From: Hydnum rufescens UP504 | Taxonomy: Eukaryota > Basidiomycota > Agaricomycetes > Cantharellales > Hydnaceae | Direction of reading: 5' to 3' | Assembly (NCBI GenBank): GCA_014904985.1 | Contig: MU128910.1 | Coordinates: 96,825-160,824 of the forward strand | Length of the DNA: 64,000 nucleotides | In this document: positions 1-11,622 of the stretch, piece after piece | Position numbering within the stretch: the stretch's first letter is position 1 | Layout of the letters: the number at the start of each line of letters is the position of its first letter | The notes under the pieces: generated by a model | Database searches by the model: none | What the model was told of the DNA's origin: nothing | The model's input: the letters and a program-made list of their open reading frames with translations, nothing else | Program-made: the position numbers and the translations under genes

Positions 1-525
1 TTGATAGTTTGTACATCCGAACCATTTTCTTACGACTCTCGGATGGGCCGGAAGCGTAGCCAACAAGGGCAAGAACAACACCTTGAAGGACTCCGGCGGT
101 ATCCGTAGGAGATGCTTCTAAAAGTGCAAGCTGATAGATGGCGTCTCCGTTCCAGATGACTCTGGCCTTCGAATCTCCAAGATTCCAGGCTCCAGACCCA
201 TGCTCCTGTCCGCCATGGCTACCTGGCAAGAGATCAAGAACGGACAACCCGTCATCCGTTCCAAGTAGGAGAAAACGATCGGAGAGGATAGGGAGTAGAG
301 CATTTATACGGGAGGTGGAGTGCGGAATAAATCTGCTGCCAAAGTTGTGCAATGAGGCAGAAGAACAAGCTATCCGGTGTCCAGACGATATTCTCTCTCG
401 TTGTACTCCAGGAGATAATCGGGAACCGAAGGGAGATTGACCTAGATCTAGCCTCTCCTCTTCAAATCGGTATTCGCCTGGTTCAGATCCCGATGATTGC
501 GAGGAGGGGCGCTTAAACGCGAGCA
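1..525 (-). CDS. CNH (citron homology) domain protein, partial at window edge
   Basis: Read on the minus strand from about 525 down to base 1, one frame stays open and gives a typical start of a CNH domain. It has a HNFG / SRFIPHSTSRINALLPI block, then FLLLGTDDGLSVLDL, a VIWNGDAIYQLALLE block and GVVLALVGYA with a following RMYKL strand. In fungi CNH domains occur in Rho1 GEFs (Rom2 type), Ste20-like kinases and related signalling proteins, where they bind small GTPases or scaffold the membrane. No GEF, PH or kinase domain is visible here, so the subclass cannot be assigned. The gene continues beyond the left edge. Its 5' part, upstream of about 525, was not resolved; a CACAG|ATT acceptor-like site lies near 525-530. 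Confidence 0.62.
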
Positions 526-857
526 TTAAGAATCTGTGAGCCGTTTAAATCAAGCCAGCCCACCTGAGAGCCCGGATTATCTCCCCATCCAGGCTGGAGT
601 TCCTGGTCATACGGAGAGTCGGGTGCGTTTGCGTATCGTTCACGAGCACGCTTTTCGATCCAAGACCGCCAACGGCCAAACCTATCATAATTCAGTTGAG
701 TCATATAGAAATCGGACCCAAGTAGGCCATACCTGCTATTTGGGAGATGGGCTTCTTCGGCGGCGAGGACTTCATAAGCTGGTGGCTCGGCTTCATTCGT
801 TCGCGGATGTGAATTCATGGCTTGAGGCCGAATTATCCCAGTCAAGTCTGGCAACAA
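513..857 (-). CDS. unidentified open frame upstream of the CNH segment
   Basis: A 114-codon open stretch on the minus strand, rich in charged residues and ending at a stop at 513-515. It overlaps the start of the CNH-coding frame, in a different frame. It may be an earlier exon of the same gene with an unresolved splice junction, or a chance frame. No motif was recognised. The composition (EVLAAEEAHLP, SWIEKRARERY) looks protein-like, but this is weak evidence. Confidence 0.22.
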   Translation of the reverse strand: MLPDLTGIIRPQAMNSHPRTNEAEPPAYEVLAAEEAHLPNSRYGLLGSDFYMTQLNYDRFGRWRSWIEKRARERYANAPDSPYDQELQPGWGDNPGSQVGWLDLNGSQILNARV

Positions 858-1054
858 ATCGGCCTACGATTATATAGTGGAATGCAAAACCTCTGTGGTC
901 TGTAGGAGCTCTCCAGGCTTTTATCTAATCGGCACGATCCGAGATTTAGCCATCTCTCACCAAGGAGACTGGTCACGAGTCTATTGACATGTCTCCCTGA
1001 TGGTAGACGACAGGGCATAACTATCTTCAATTTCGGTGGCCGGGGTATGTGCAC

Positions 1055-2780
1055 GTTTTCGAAACAATCTTGTTATCTATCCGAACTTGATCACTTAGTA
1101 TTAGGCGCACTTGGGGGGCGCGCAGTAACCAAATAACTAACGCACAGATGCCAAAAGCATTGAGAACAACCCTAATGTTCCCCCTCGCGGTTTATCCTTA
1201 TTGCGCTCGTGAAACTATTCCTGTACTGCCTCCTTCCCCCCTTTAATGGGAATTCGATGCTGTGAATCGATGTCCAGAGACAAATATTTGTCGTATGCCA
1301 CAATTGCGGACCGGAACCCCGATTTCCGGGGCAGATGCTGTTGGTGGGTCTTCTTCCTTGCGAAGAGTAGTGGGCTCTGCTAAGAATGCAAACCCCCTGC
1401 ATCGTCAAGGATTTCTGGGGATCATGCATTCATATCGGGAAAAGGATCGATTCCCCAGAGGCTATCCATATACACTGGGGGAAAGAACCCTCATCCTCAA
1501 GAAGCGCCGATGCGGAACAATGGCTCTCGTCCTCCTACACTATGAATGATATCGTTCTCTGGTGATAGCGAATAATACGGCGGTGGACGATGAGGGCACC
1601 TGAGACCACTCGCTATCGTTGAGCCTTTAAGGATGACTCCGCATGCATTCATACTCTTGGTTTGGCTGTGTATTGTGTTGTTGGTTGGCTTCGGTCCATG
1701 GCCGCCGCCTCTTACATCTCTGGGCAAAATTTGCTCAATTTTGTCTCAGTCGGCTAATCATATCATGAACTTTCAAAGACTCCGAAGTCGCTATTGATTC
1801 TCCTGATGCTCATACCCTTACTGTGCCGCCCTTTACTTCCAGGGTTCGTGGGTCGCTGTGTCTGCTGTTTCATGCGATGTGACTAACTAGCTGATGTCTT
1901 TATAGCTCTCTCTATAGTTCCGGAGACGTGCGACTGGACCCTTGTGCTGTGTACAAATCAATTGGAGTGCTTTCCTTTTCAGCACATCGTGGACCCACTA
2001 CGTGTCCTTCGATGCATAAGCATTTCCCTATCGAGGGAACATCACTATTGCTCCGAACGGATCACAAAGGGATCCCGACTCCCAGGGAGGGCCGCCCTGA
2101 GTATGGTTTCCCTGGGGTTTAGACACCCGAAATATAGACCAACGAGATCATTTCCCTCGTGGTGCCCAGGCTGATGACGTTTCGCTCTGAATTGACTCCT
2201 AGCTTCTGCATGCGAGGATGTGCTTCCCAAATCCAGGTGGAGACCAAAACGAGCCCACATGGACGGTAAGCAACCCTCTTTCCTTGGAAATGAATAATCG
2301 CGCTGGAATGTACTCACGGGTTGGGCCCCCAGACCCATACTGCAACCCATGACTCAACCTTCTTATCGTATCATCAAAGTGTATCCACTGTGAATATCTC
2401 GTTCATTATGCCTTCATGCATCTGTACAAATTAGCTTGTACAAGATATGCCCGTTCGTTTAATCGCGGGCGCAGGGATTTCATTTATGTAAATAGGTGTT
2501 ATTAGCAACATCACCCATAGCATGTACAGGAACGCTTGTCCATACACCAGTGTTCTTGTGGGCCTGGGTATTTGGATCGATAACCATTCAAGCCTCGTTT
2601 TTTTTTGGCTGGGGACACACCTAATACCACAAAATGAAAACACCTATAAAATTATTGGAAGAGGGGAAGACGGTGCCGGGCGTAATCTTCCCCGAGATGG
2701 CCCCAGGCCACATTGAGCCACGTGTCGCTAGCACGGTCGGCAATTTCCAGGAGAATACCGCGGCTCTACTAGTCCTACGC
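1055..2780. other. region without a recognisable gene
   Basis: Only short overlapping open frames occur on both strands and none shows a recognisable domain or a convincing exon chain. No repeat shared with the rest of the window was noticed. It may hold decayed sequence, or the UTR/promoter of SEC22 at its right end. Confidence 0.5.
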
Positions 2781-2792
2781 ACCGTTTAAGAG

Positions 2793-3734
2793 ATGGTCCG
2801 GTCCACGATAATTGCTCGAGCATCCGATGCACTCCCACTAGCAGCCAGTTCTGATGATGAGCAGGTCCGTATAGGGACTTGTGTTTCATGTAGTGCGACC
2901 ACTCAGTCAGGCTCTTTAACTCGTTTTCCAAAACAGACAGAACAGACTCTTCATGAGCACAAGCAGCAATCTAAATTGATATTCCGTCGCATCACTCCAA
3001 ATGCGGAACCAAGATGCTCTATCGAGAGTGGGGCTTATACCCTCCAGTACGTCATAATCAGTCTCGTCTGTTCCCCTTCGTGCACTCTTGGGCTCACTAC
3101 TGTGTTGGGCGCGCTTTCATGTTCGTTTAGCTATTTAATAGTGGATAATGTGGTGTATCTTACGATTACGGACAAGTCCTATCCTCGTAAATTGGCCTTT
3201 TCATTCTTGGACGAGCTGTCGAAGGAGTTCGCCACCGTATACGGGCCCAAAGTGGAGACAGTACGAAAACCATACGCATTCGTTGGTTTCGGTGCGTAGT
3301 GCTTGTCTTCTGGCGGCCGGACTCGTGGACTGATTCGTCGGGCTCTGATTGTATTAGATACATTTATGCAGAAGACCGCTCGCCTATATCAGGACACACG
3401 GACAGCAACAGCGACCTCCGAATCCAATCTCGACCGGCTAAACGGTGACCTGCAAGATGTAACGCGCATTATGACCAAGAACATGGAAGAACTTCTTTGG
3501 CGAGGGGACAGTTTGGATAGTACGTGGCATTCCCATATCTCTTCCTGTATCTACAGTCAATCCCTTTCTCCCCAACCAGAGATGTCCCACTTGTCCACAT
3601 CACTACGGTCAGAATCAGAGAAATACCGCAAAGCGGCTCGGGACATCAACCTATATGCCATGCTCCGCCAGTGGGCACCTGTCGTTGCCTTTGGTCTCAT
3701 TTTCATCATTTTCTTATGGTGGAGGTTCTTTTGA
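2793..3734 (+). CDS. SEC22: R-SNARE Sec22 (ER-Golgi vesicle trafficking)
   Basis: Five exons at 2793-2864, 2937-3046, 3131-3291, 3358-3519 and 3580-3734, joined by GT-AG introns of 60-84 bp, give 219 residues, the usual size of Sec22. The N-terminal longin domain shows the HEHKQQSKLIFRRI block, an HYLIVDNVVYL strand and SYPRKLAFSFLDEL. A SNARE coiled coil follows, with an arginine at the zero layer (ESNLDRLNGDLQDVTRIM), then the second half and a C-terminal membrane anchor (VVAFGLIFIIFLWW). Sec22 cycles between ER and Golgi and pairs with Bet1/Bos1/Sed5 or with ER SNAREs in retrograde fusion. The start is the ATG directly before VRSTIIARA, which matches the family N-terminus. The gene is tail-to-tail with the PPR-like gene, with 49 bp between stops. 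It looks intact. Confidence 0.95.
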
Positions 3735-3783
3735 TCTGCGTGGCGAATAGTGGACGATCGTATTATGCAGTGTGCAATTATAT

Positions 3784-5680
3784 TTATACATACATGACCT
3801 TCACTTCATGCCCATCTGTGATGTCCAGAGCAGTGTCAGAGTCTGAGTCCAAATCTTGCTCATCCATTTCCTTCGGTGGCGTTTCCGTTTCTGCATTTGA
3901 GTTAAATACCTTGCCAAACGGGTGTTTACGATTCCGACCCCCGGGTTTCCGTGGGAACATCACCCGTTCCGCCATCAACAGCGGCCTGATGAATGCCTCG
4001 CGCTCCATCTGGCCCACTTGGGAAACGATGCGCGACTCTGCCAGTGCACAGTTCTGCACCGTGTGCATCGCTTGCTCCAAATCCTGGATGGCGTCTATTG
4101 CCTGCCACGTCTCCGCCGCGTCCGCCCATGACTTTGGTGCGTTGCCCACAACGTATCTGTGCCGTGGCGGCGGGTGGCTAGCCTTGAGTCGCGCGAGTGC
4201 GCGCGCCCCAAGTTGACGCTCTACCGTCGAGCGTGTATGTGCTAGGCCCCGCAGACGGCTCTCTACATCTACATCAGGTCGTCGGCGGCCGTTCGTGCAG
4301 GAGTGTGCTCGTAAATCGCTCGGCCCACGTGGGTTCGTATACGTCCGAGCCGACTGGAAATGCGTTCCTCCCGTGTAGTTCACTGTTGATTCGCCGCAGG
4401 ACAAAGACGTTGATGATATGCTGCGTGCGGGAATTGGGTGCGAGCACGCAAACAGCAAAGCAGCGCAGAATAACAAGCGAAGCCCCGTACTCCGCGCGTC
4501 GCATGAAATGGCGCAGCGCGACGTTCAGGACGGACGTTGTGAGGCTCACCGAGGCCCTTTCCGGCTTTCCGTGGGTGAGGAACATGTGCGTGTCTATAAG
4601 CTGGCGGAAAAGCCTGCGGGCATCAGGGACAAGCGCGGAACGCAGTTTGTCGTACCGGTCGATCGTACTGAAGAGTGTGCCGAATGTAAAGGCGTCGGGT
4701 ATCAGGTGGGTCGCTCGCTGTCGCATGAGGGTGTATAGGTCGTATACTCGGGTGGGTTGGTGCGTACGTGCCGCCGCAGCCATAAGGATGTTGAATATCG
4801 GCAACGTGGGGACAACATTGTCTCTGAGCATCAAACGCAGCACGGATTGGACGAAGCGATAGTCCATGGGCCGATTGTGGGCGCGTGCGGACATCATGGC
4901 GAAGTAGGGCTGGGGGTCGAGCACAGGTTGTTCCACAGCAGGTGCGGCGAGTCGCCGGGCACGATATTGGCTGAACCAGTGCCCAGCCGCCTGCCATTTA
5001 CCCGCAAAACCAAAAGACCGAATGATCAATGCAAATAGAGATGCAGGGACATCCCACCATTTAAGACCTCGTTGCTTTGCAAGTCTCTTCAGCAACAGAT
5101 TAATTGACTCGGGTGTTTGGAAGGGCGAGATGAGGCGCAGGAGCGAGTGAGGCATGCGATCCATACTGCCACTCTCCGATTCCCGCTCTATAATATCCAT
5201 AGCTTCTCGTGCCATGAGCAAGCTCGCTTCCTTGGGAAGACGGTATACAATCTCAGCGCTAGCGTGGATAAGCTCGCGCACAGTCGATTCAGAAGGGCGA
5301 CATCCCGCGCTGACAATCTTTTGAAAGAGTCTCACGGCCTCTAGGGTAGCTCGATATGCGAGCAAGAGACGAATACACCGATCGAACCATAGGTTCCGCT
5401 GCCCAGGTTTTACAGTGGAGCGAGTTATAATTTCGAGTGGTCGTCGAATGCGGTGACGCTGGAGGTTAAAGTCGATCTCCTGGAGGCGTCGGTAGAGCTC
5501 ACGCCTTAGTATTCCATCGTCATATAGTGGGTCAGACGGCGAACGTCCGAGTGACCGTTCGTGTACTTTGGTCGTTCTGGTAGCAACTGCCGCAGCCTGA
5601 GTATGTTTCCCCAGAAGAGCAGCAGCACCTTTGGCATGGCGAAAGAGGGGTGTGCTGCATCGGGGTAGAATCATTCGCAC
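3784..5680 (-). CDS. PPR-like mitochondrial protein
   Basis: A 468-codon frame from ATG 5680 to 4274 starts with an Arg/Ala-rich, acid-poor stretch typical of a mitochondrial presequence. It continues with repeated helical hairpins resembling pentatricopeptide units, for example FNILMAAAARTHQPTRVYDLY and DAFTFGTLFSTIDRYDKLRS. Such proteins bind organellar RNA. A second convincing coding stretch in another frame (about 4260-3784) carries a basic linker and an acidic tail rich in D/E/S. The two can be joined by a proposed 82-bp intron at 4261-4342 (donor GTATAC, acceptor GTAGAG). Without it the protein would end at 4274. The intron is inferred, so a frameshift is the alternative. The exact orthologue was not identified. 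Confidence 0.6.
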
Positions 5681-5997
5681 TATGGACCATAGTCAAATTA
5701 TGAGCATCGGCCTGAGCAACTTCGAGCGGAAACTGCCGGTGAAGACACTGCTGTAGCGCGCGTCAAAAAGACGGTCAAGAAACTCGATTCATTCCACACT
5801 CTTCCAAGGCACTCAGGTATGTAAAGTAAATAAAGTGGTCACGGAATTATTGCTCCGACGTGCATGCGCAAAGAATTGGACGACCACATCTGGAGGAGGA
5901 CGAAATTTCGGGATGGGTCCGGGAATTTGAGGCAGTGAAGGTTACAGTATCGCCAAAATCTCTAACAGTTTTTTTCCGTCCTCTTGGCCAAGAACGG

Positions 5998-6987
5998 TCA
6001 AGCAAAGAACTTGACGCGTTCGTCGATGGGGTTGAATTTCTTTTCTGGGGTGACCCAGTCTGGACTAGGAATACCGAAGGGGGCTTGAGCAGTGAGGACT
6101 GCCAGGAAGACAAGTCGAGGGAGTGAATACATTATTCGGTGTCAAGGTGGGCGAGAAAAGACGAACGTACCCCACGTCTTGGGAAGATTCCACTCAGCGA
6201 GGACTTTCTCGTCGATGATGGGATTGTAGTGCTGTCGAAAGGCGATCAAGTCTTAGTTCCGATGCATAGAGAAAGGTGGCGAAGGCACAAACCTGGAGAT
6301 TAGCGCCCATGCCTTCCACCGTCAGAGCGGTCCATACATAACTTTGTAACATCCCACTACTGTGGTCAGCCCACTGCGCAAACCTGTCCGCATATGGAGG
6401 AGCAGCGAGTTTCCATTGATCGATTACCGCAGTATCGGTGAAGTAGAGGATGGTACCATACGCAGCCTGAACCATTACCCAGTCATGACAATCTGAATAC
6501 AATGGAGACTCCACCAATAGAAGGATACGAACCCGAAAACCGCCAATCTTTTCCTTGGTGGAAGCTTGGTAGCGTTCAGCGCCAATGCGCTCAACAAGAA
6601 CCTCTCCGACAATATCCCAGAGCCTTATATGTCTGGAGGAACAGTGAGTTCACGAGAGGGGTTTTTTTTTTTCAAGGCGGTGAGGGGGACGCACTGTTCT
6701 TTAAGCAGGACTACGGCTCTGATCGCTTGGTTATTGAAAGAGGTGGGTGTGTGAAGTACTGGGGAAACACGCTTAAGGCGAAGGATCGGAGGAGGCATTG
6801 AGCAGAGCTTACCACCCTGCTCTACAATATCGCGAATCTTCTCGTCGGGGATGCTCGATTTACTATGGGGTTGAAAGAGGAAAGCCTTAAGCATGCATGA
6901 TAAGGACAATTGAAAACCAGTAACTTACTCTGTGAGTTTGTAGACGGTGCGTCTAGAAGCTAGAGCCTTGGTGAGTTCAGCGGACAT
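5998..6987 (-). CDS. nitroreductase family protein (Frm2/Hbn1 type)
   Basis: Seven exons on the minus strand (6987-6929, 6862-6813, 6758-6695, 6632-6533, 6466-6293, 6231-6171, 6098-5998) splice to 202 codons in frame. Family marks are RRTVYKL near the N-terminus, HTPTSFNNQAIRAVVLL (FMN contact), LWDIVGEVL, a YGTILYFTD strand, ADHSSGMLQSYVWTAL and EGMGANLQHYNP, and a C-terminal FNPIDERVKFFA. Yeast Frm2/Hbn1 are small FMN/NADH-dependent nitroreductases tied to oxidative stress and lipid signalling. The substrate here is unknown. The length fits the family (about 193-205). The gene is divergent from MPO1 across about 500 bp. A run of A on the minus strand (about 6662-6673) lies inside the third intron. 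Confidence 0.9.
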
Positions 6988-7491
6988 GGTAGTAAGAAGT
7001 CGATGGGAGGAGTAGAGTGAGGAATAGCGAGCCAGGCGAGGGCCTTTATTTATCCAAATTCGAGGAATGAGCATATCTATGTGGCTTTCAGATTAGGTAA
7101 GGAATTCGTGTGGGGACTTACGCGACCTTACAGGACTTGGACATTCCTTACTCAAATCGACAGGGTAAGCCAAGACTGCTCGCAAACCTTGGAAGGATTC
7201 TGGAGAATAGTGGTTATCAAGATTGACTCATGGCGTAACTCACGGTGTCGTCAAGATGAGTACGCACGCTGCCGCCCTCATTCGTCCATCAGCTTGTCTG
7301 ATATCACAAAAGCTCTTACAATAAGGAACGGCCTTGGAACACCGGAGGATAGTCACTTACAGCTTTCGAAAGGCAGGGCCCAGCTAGCTATTGACCACGT
7401 GGAAACATGGTCTAGAGGTCAGGCTTACGTAAGGGTATACCGCAGCTTGCCAACCCTCCTAAAATCACCTCACCTCACGATCCAAACAGTA
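6988..7491. promoter_or_regulatory. divergent intergenic region, nitroreductase / MPO1
   Basis: About 500 bp separate the two divergent starts. A longish open frame crosses it (7081-7560) but lacks domain signals and runs through the mapped first MPO1 exon in another frame, so it is taken as promoter DNA. No specific operator was identified. Confidence 0.4.
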
Positions 7492-8404
7492 ATGTTGGAC
7501 TTATTCAAAGTCGATAAACAGGTGTGGCATCGTCCTTGCCGTTCTCGCGTCCTTTTCTAAGCACAACACATTAGCTGGCATTCTATGGCGCATACCATAG
7601 GAACAAGTGGAACATCCTCGTACACGTCGTATTCGTTCCCGTAATCGTCTGGTACGGTTTCCTCTTATTCAAAATCCACCCTTTGTTTACGGAATCGCCG
7701 CGATCACCGTGGCTGTTTGGATGTTCAGGACTGGCGGAGTATTCTTCGCAAATTTGACCCCACCAGCCTTCATCCCGTTCGTCTCCTATCCTATCAACGA
7801 GTACCTTCTGGCGGAGACCAACTGGGCCACCCTCGTGGCCTCCGCGTTCTTGCTGTACTACCTAATTCTGGAGCCTCTCGGAGCCGTAGGTTACCTACCT
7901 TCTCGCCACCACATTGCCTTCAATATGACTGTTATCACTCTCCATAGCTCCTGTTCTTCCCCCAAATTTTCCTCACAGTGTTAACAGCCACAGCATTCGC
8001 CAGACATAACCCAAGTCAACTCTCCATCTCCTTAGCTCTGCACGTCCTGAGCTGGATTGCACAGTTTGTTTCGCACACCGTCGCAGAGAAACGTGCGCCC
8101 GCATTACTTGACAACATCCTAGGCGGTGAGTGCCATGTGCCAATCGTTATGTCTTCCCGCCATATGCTCCCTTATTAAAATTCGGCCACGGGCCATTGTC
8201 CCCGCAGCCACCGTCCTAGCACCATTCTTCGTACACCTGGAGAACCTCTTCTTCCTCGGGTATAAACCGGACCTGCACAGACGCATCCAGAATCTCGTGG
8301 GCGTCGAGATCGCGCGCATCAAAGGGCTTGAGGGGAAGAAGAGACGCCAAGCGGCTACGCCGGCAGTAGGAAGTGTTGGAGGGGAGAAATCCAAATCTCA
8401 GTGA
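7492..8404 (+). CDS. MPO1: Mpo1/DUF962 membrane protein (2-hydroxy fatty acid dioxygenase family)
   Basis: Exons 7492-7521, 7575-7651, 7729-7885, 7948-8125 and 8208-8404 splice to 212 codons. The protein begins MLDLFKVDKQ, followed by the family signature FYGAYHRNKWNILVHVVFVP. It then has hydrophobic segments, the conserved QFVSHTVAEKRAPALLDN block and APFFVHLENLFFLGYKP, with a basic tail. Yeast Mpo1 (YGL010W) is an Fe2+-dependent dioxygenase acting on 2-hydroxy fatty acids in phytosphingosine breakdown at the ER. The His residues in the HxxxH-like first block and in SHxxxEKR are likely metal ligands by family analogy. The start sits 10 codons before the first intron and matches the short N-terminus of yeast Mpo1. 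The gene looks intact. Confidence 0.9.
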
Positions 8405-10126
8405 AAGGTTCGATGACATTGGTTTGAAGAACGAGATCTTGATGACTGGAATTTACTCCGACTCTCGTCGTTGTAATTATAGTCCAGCCCCGTGAGGCTT
8501 TTTGCATTGTATATCAGTACATCTGAGTGGTTTACACGTCAGATCCGGGCAAGCGGCGTGTGAGTAACAGCTTCAAACCTCTTGTTCCTGTCCCTTGAAA
8601 CTGTTTTCCGATCAAGTTGCAGCGTGAATAGTTCACACATGTCGCTTGGTCAATGTAAGTACTCCTTTCGCCTCATGCAGGTTTTCTTCCATTGCATACT
8701 AATAAATCCCCTTCAGTTCCCTATGTTTTCCAAATCCCGCTTATTATAATGAACCAAAGACTAAACCACCAAGCGAAAGGCTTGAGAAGAACCAGTTTGA
8801 GAGGACCTCAGCGATGTTCACAAGAGGTGTCGGGTAATGTCAATTCCGGATTTACGGGTTTATCGTCCCAAGGTGTAGATCTCCGATGCTACGTCCCATT
8901 TTTGGTTATCCAGGTTATTGACCATCGGTAATCGTAAGTACTCCACAATTTGCCAATTTAAAAGGACCGCAGTAATCACTGTAAATCAGGCGCTGCCCTT
9001 TTAAGATACCGTCTGATGAGATAGATTTTACGCCATTCACCATTAGGAGGAGGCCTGGAAGAACCCCACTGCGTTTGTCCAAAGTTCCATGATATAAGTG
9101 GGAGATTTAACAAGTCGCCGGGGTCATCGCTATTGCTGCGCAGCCCGATTAATTTACGATCGACAAGCGAGCGGCTTCTTCCCCATCATTGTGTAAGTCC
9201 TGGGCTGGGTCTGTTTTTCTCAGTATGGATCGGATTTGGTATACTACATTAAAAGCAGATAAGTGCGCATCCACTATCCGGACTCATTATGTAAGGTCTC
9301 ACGTGACGCCAAATCCATCGCCGGCACCACCACCCCCATGAGCTAAAGTTACTAAGTAAATCACACCTGAAAGCTTCTGTATCAAAATCTATGTCGTGTC
9401 CCATTTCAGGTGGGAGGCACTGGTGGCCATGATACTTTTTGACTGCCATACTGCTCCTGAGCCGTTAAGGCCACGCCAATATCCACTCATGAACTGAAGA
9501 GATTTGAAAACCTGAAGTGTACGATTTAATATTATAGAAATTCAGACATGAAGCCTCTGTTGCAGTTCCACAAGTCAGTATACAATGCTTCTTTGAGATT
9601 TGTCCATGCCTTTTTGTGCATATTCTCCCAAAAATGCTTACTCTCTGGGTCGGCAGCTCCCGACAGGCTTGGGCATCTAGGGAAAGCCTGCCAAATTTGG
9701 CCATCCCAATAAAGAAATTGTCCTTAAAAGGAATATCCAAATATGGTAATTCCTTAAAGGGTAATTCCAGATAAGGAAATTTCCTTATTAGGATAGGCCA
9801 AAACCGGGTGGCTCAGACCCGAATCTCCATAAAATTCAAAACAAGCATCTTTCATTGGTATAGTTTTCCAAGTTGTAAGGCTCCTGACTGGAGCTATATT
9901 TTACAATTCTGAAACCGAGAAGTTCTTCAGACAGTCATTTCTAAGCTATCCTCGGTCACCAAATTCCTCAGTGTTGAGTCGCAGGCGCTTAAGAAAATAC
10001 CGGGAAGCACCGGGATAGTGGATGAGTACTATCTTAGGTGTTGCACTCCCATACCAATAGGGGGGTCATTTGTGTTTGTTTGTTTGTATTGTCTGACGGA
10101 ACTATCCGTGGGCACAAACACAACTG
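8405..10126. other. region without a recognisable gene
   Basis: Short frames only. The stretch 9700-9800 contains several short inverted and direct motifs (AAGGAATAT, GGTAATTCC, GGAAATTTCC) that look like fragments of a small palindromic repeat. The right end is presumably the URA4 promoter. Nothing else was recognised. Confidence 0.45.
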
Positions 10127-11430
10127 ATGGCCTCTACAATCGAAGTCCGTGGCGCCGCCGATTTTCACGTACACCTTCGACAGGGCACCTTAAGCTCCCT
10201 TGTTACTCCTCATGTACGAGCTGGGGGATTTTCTCTTGCCTATGTCATGGTCAAGTGTTACGCATGGCTCCTGATCAGATTGGATCCTCTGACACTCATT
10301 TTCCTGAATAGCCTAATCTAAAACCTCCAATTACGACCACTGATATGGCACTTCGATACAAGAAGGATCTTATTGCGATCGATCCGCATGTCGAATATTT
10401 GATGACTCTGTATCTATCGCCTGATCTCACACCAGATGAGATCAGAAAGGCAAAGAAGGCTGGAATTATAGGCAAGTTTTTGATCATTCTTCATAAACGA
10501 TAATTATTAACATCTCATCGATGATCTCAAAAAATCATGGTATATCGCAGGCGTGAAATCGTATCCGCGCGGCGTCACAACTAATTCTGAAGGAGGAATT
10601 GAATCGTACGAGGTCTACTACCCCGTGTTCGAGGCCATGGAACAGGAGGGTTTGGTGTTGAACTTGCACGGCGAGGTTCCCTCAGATGCCAATACGGTTG
10701 GAGCGCACTGTCTAATTTACCAAGCGCGGTTAATTTCAAACAACGATTTCAGAATACGTGCGTTCTGAATGCCGAAGAATATTTCCTGCCTCATTTGGTG
10801 TCGCTGCACGAGCGCTTCCCTAAATTGCGGATTGTGTTGGAACACGCCACAACCCGGGCGGCAGTTGAGGCAGTGAAGAGCCTTGGAGATACAGTCGCAT
10901 GCACTATCACGGCTCATCACTTGGCGCTGACGGTTGATGATTGGGCTGGCCAATCTTTCCATTTCTGCAAGCCTGTCGCCAAATACCCAAGTGATCGACG
11001 AGCACTGCAAGACGTCATCCGCCAAGGTAAATAAATAAATTCTATTCTATAAGCTGAATTTTGGGTGTCACTTCGGTCCTGTTTCTCATAAGGCCATCCG
11101 CGGTTCTTTTTGGGATCCGACTCAGCACCGCATCTTGTTTCAGCCAAGTCCACTGCTACACCTGGTCAAGGGTGTGCAGCGGGTGTGTACACCTCCCCTG
11201 TGTTGTTACCGCTCGTTGCGCACCTGTTGGATTCGTTTGGCGCGTTGGATAAACTTCAAGGGTTTGTAGCGGATCACGGGAGACGCTTCTACGCTTCTCC
11301 TGATACGGGATCCGTGAGAGTGAGGCTATACAGGGGAAAGAGCACCATTGCGTCTGTTTTGCGATTGGGGACGGATGAAGTGGCCCCATTCTGGGCAGGG
11401 AAGGAATTGCAGTTTCGGATTGACGACTGA
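10127..11430 (+). CDS. URA4: dihydroorotase (pyrimidine biosynthesis)
   Basis: Five exons (10127-10249, 10312-10471, 10551-10696, 10753-11026, 11093-11430) give 346 residues, the size of class II dihydroorotases. The enzyme cyclises carbamoyl-aspartate to dihydroorotate, step 3 of UMP synthesis, in the cytosol. Visible zinc and active-site marks are HVHLRQG at the N-terminus, the carbamylated-lysine segment VKSYPRGVTTNS, NLHGE, EHATTRAAVE, and FLGSDSAPH near the C-terminus. The second intron (10472-10550) uses a GC donor (G|GCAAGT) with a normal AG. Using it restores the invariant GVKSYPRGVT peptide, so it is probably a genuine GC-AG intron. The gene is 192 bp upstream of NCS1 in the same direction. 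It looks intact. Confidence 0.95.
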
Positions 11431-11622
11431 ACCTGCAAAATGTGGCCTTGAGGGCTCTTTTTCACCAATTGTATTACGTAACGGCTTCGATCATATGCAC
11501 TCTGCACTGCCTACCCATATCCGTGACCACAAATATCTCATTGAACGGGCTAACCCACGCTTCAGTGATTCTCTGGCAACCGTCGTCTCTGAACACTTCA
11601 CTAGATCCATTTTATTCGTATA

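Noticed and set aside
7081..7560. 159-codon frame upstream of MPO1
   Set aside because: It overlaps the verified first exon and intron of MPO1 in another frame and has no recognisable domain.
9700..9800. Candidate small transposon from short palindromic motifs
   Set aside because: Motifs are too short and lack defined ends or target duplications.
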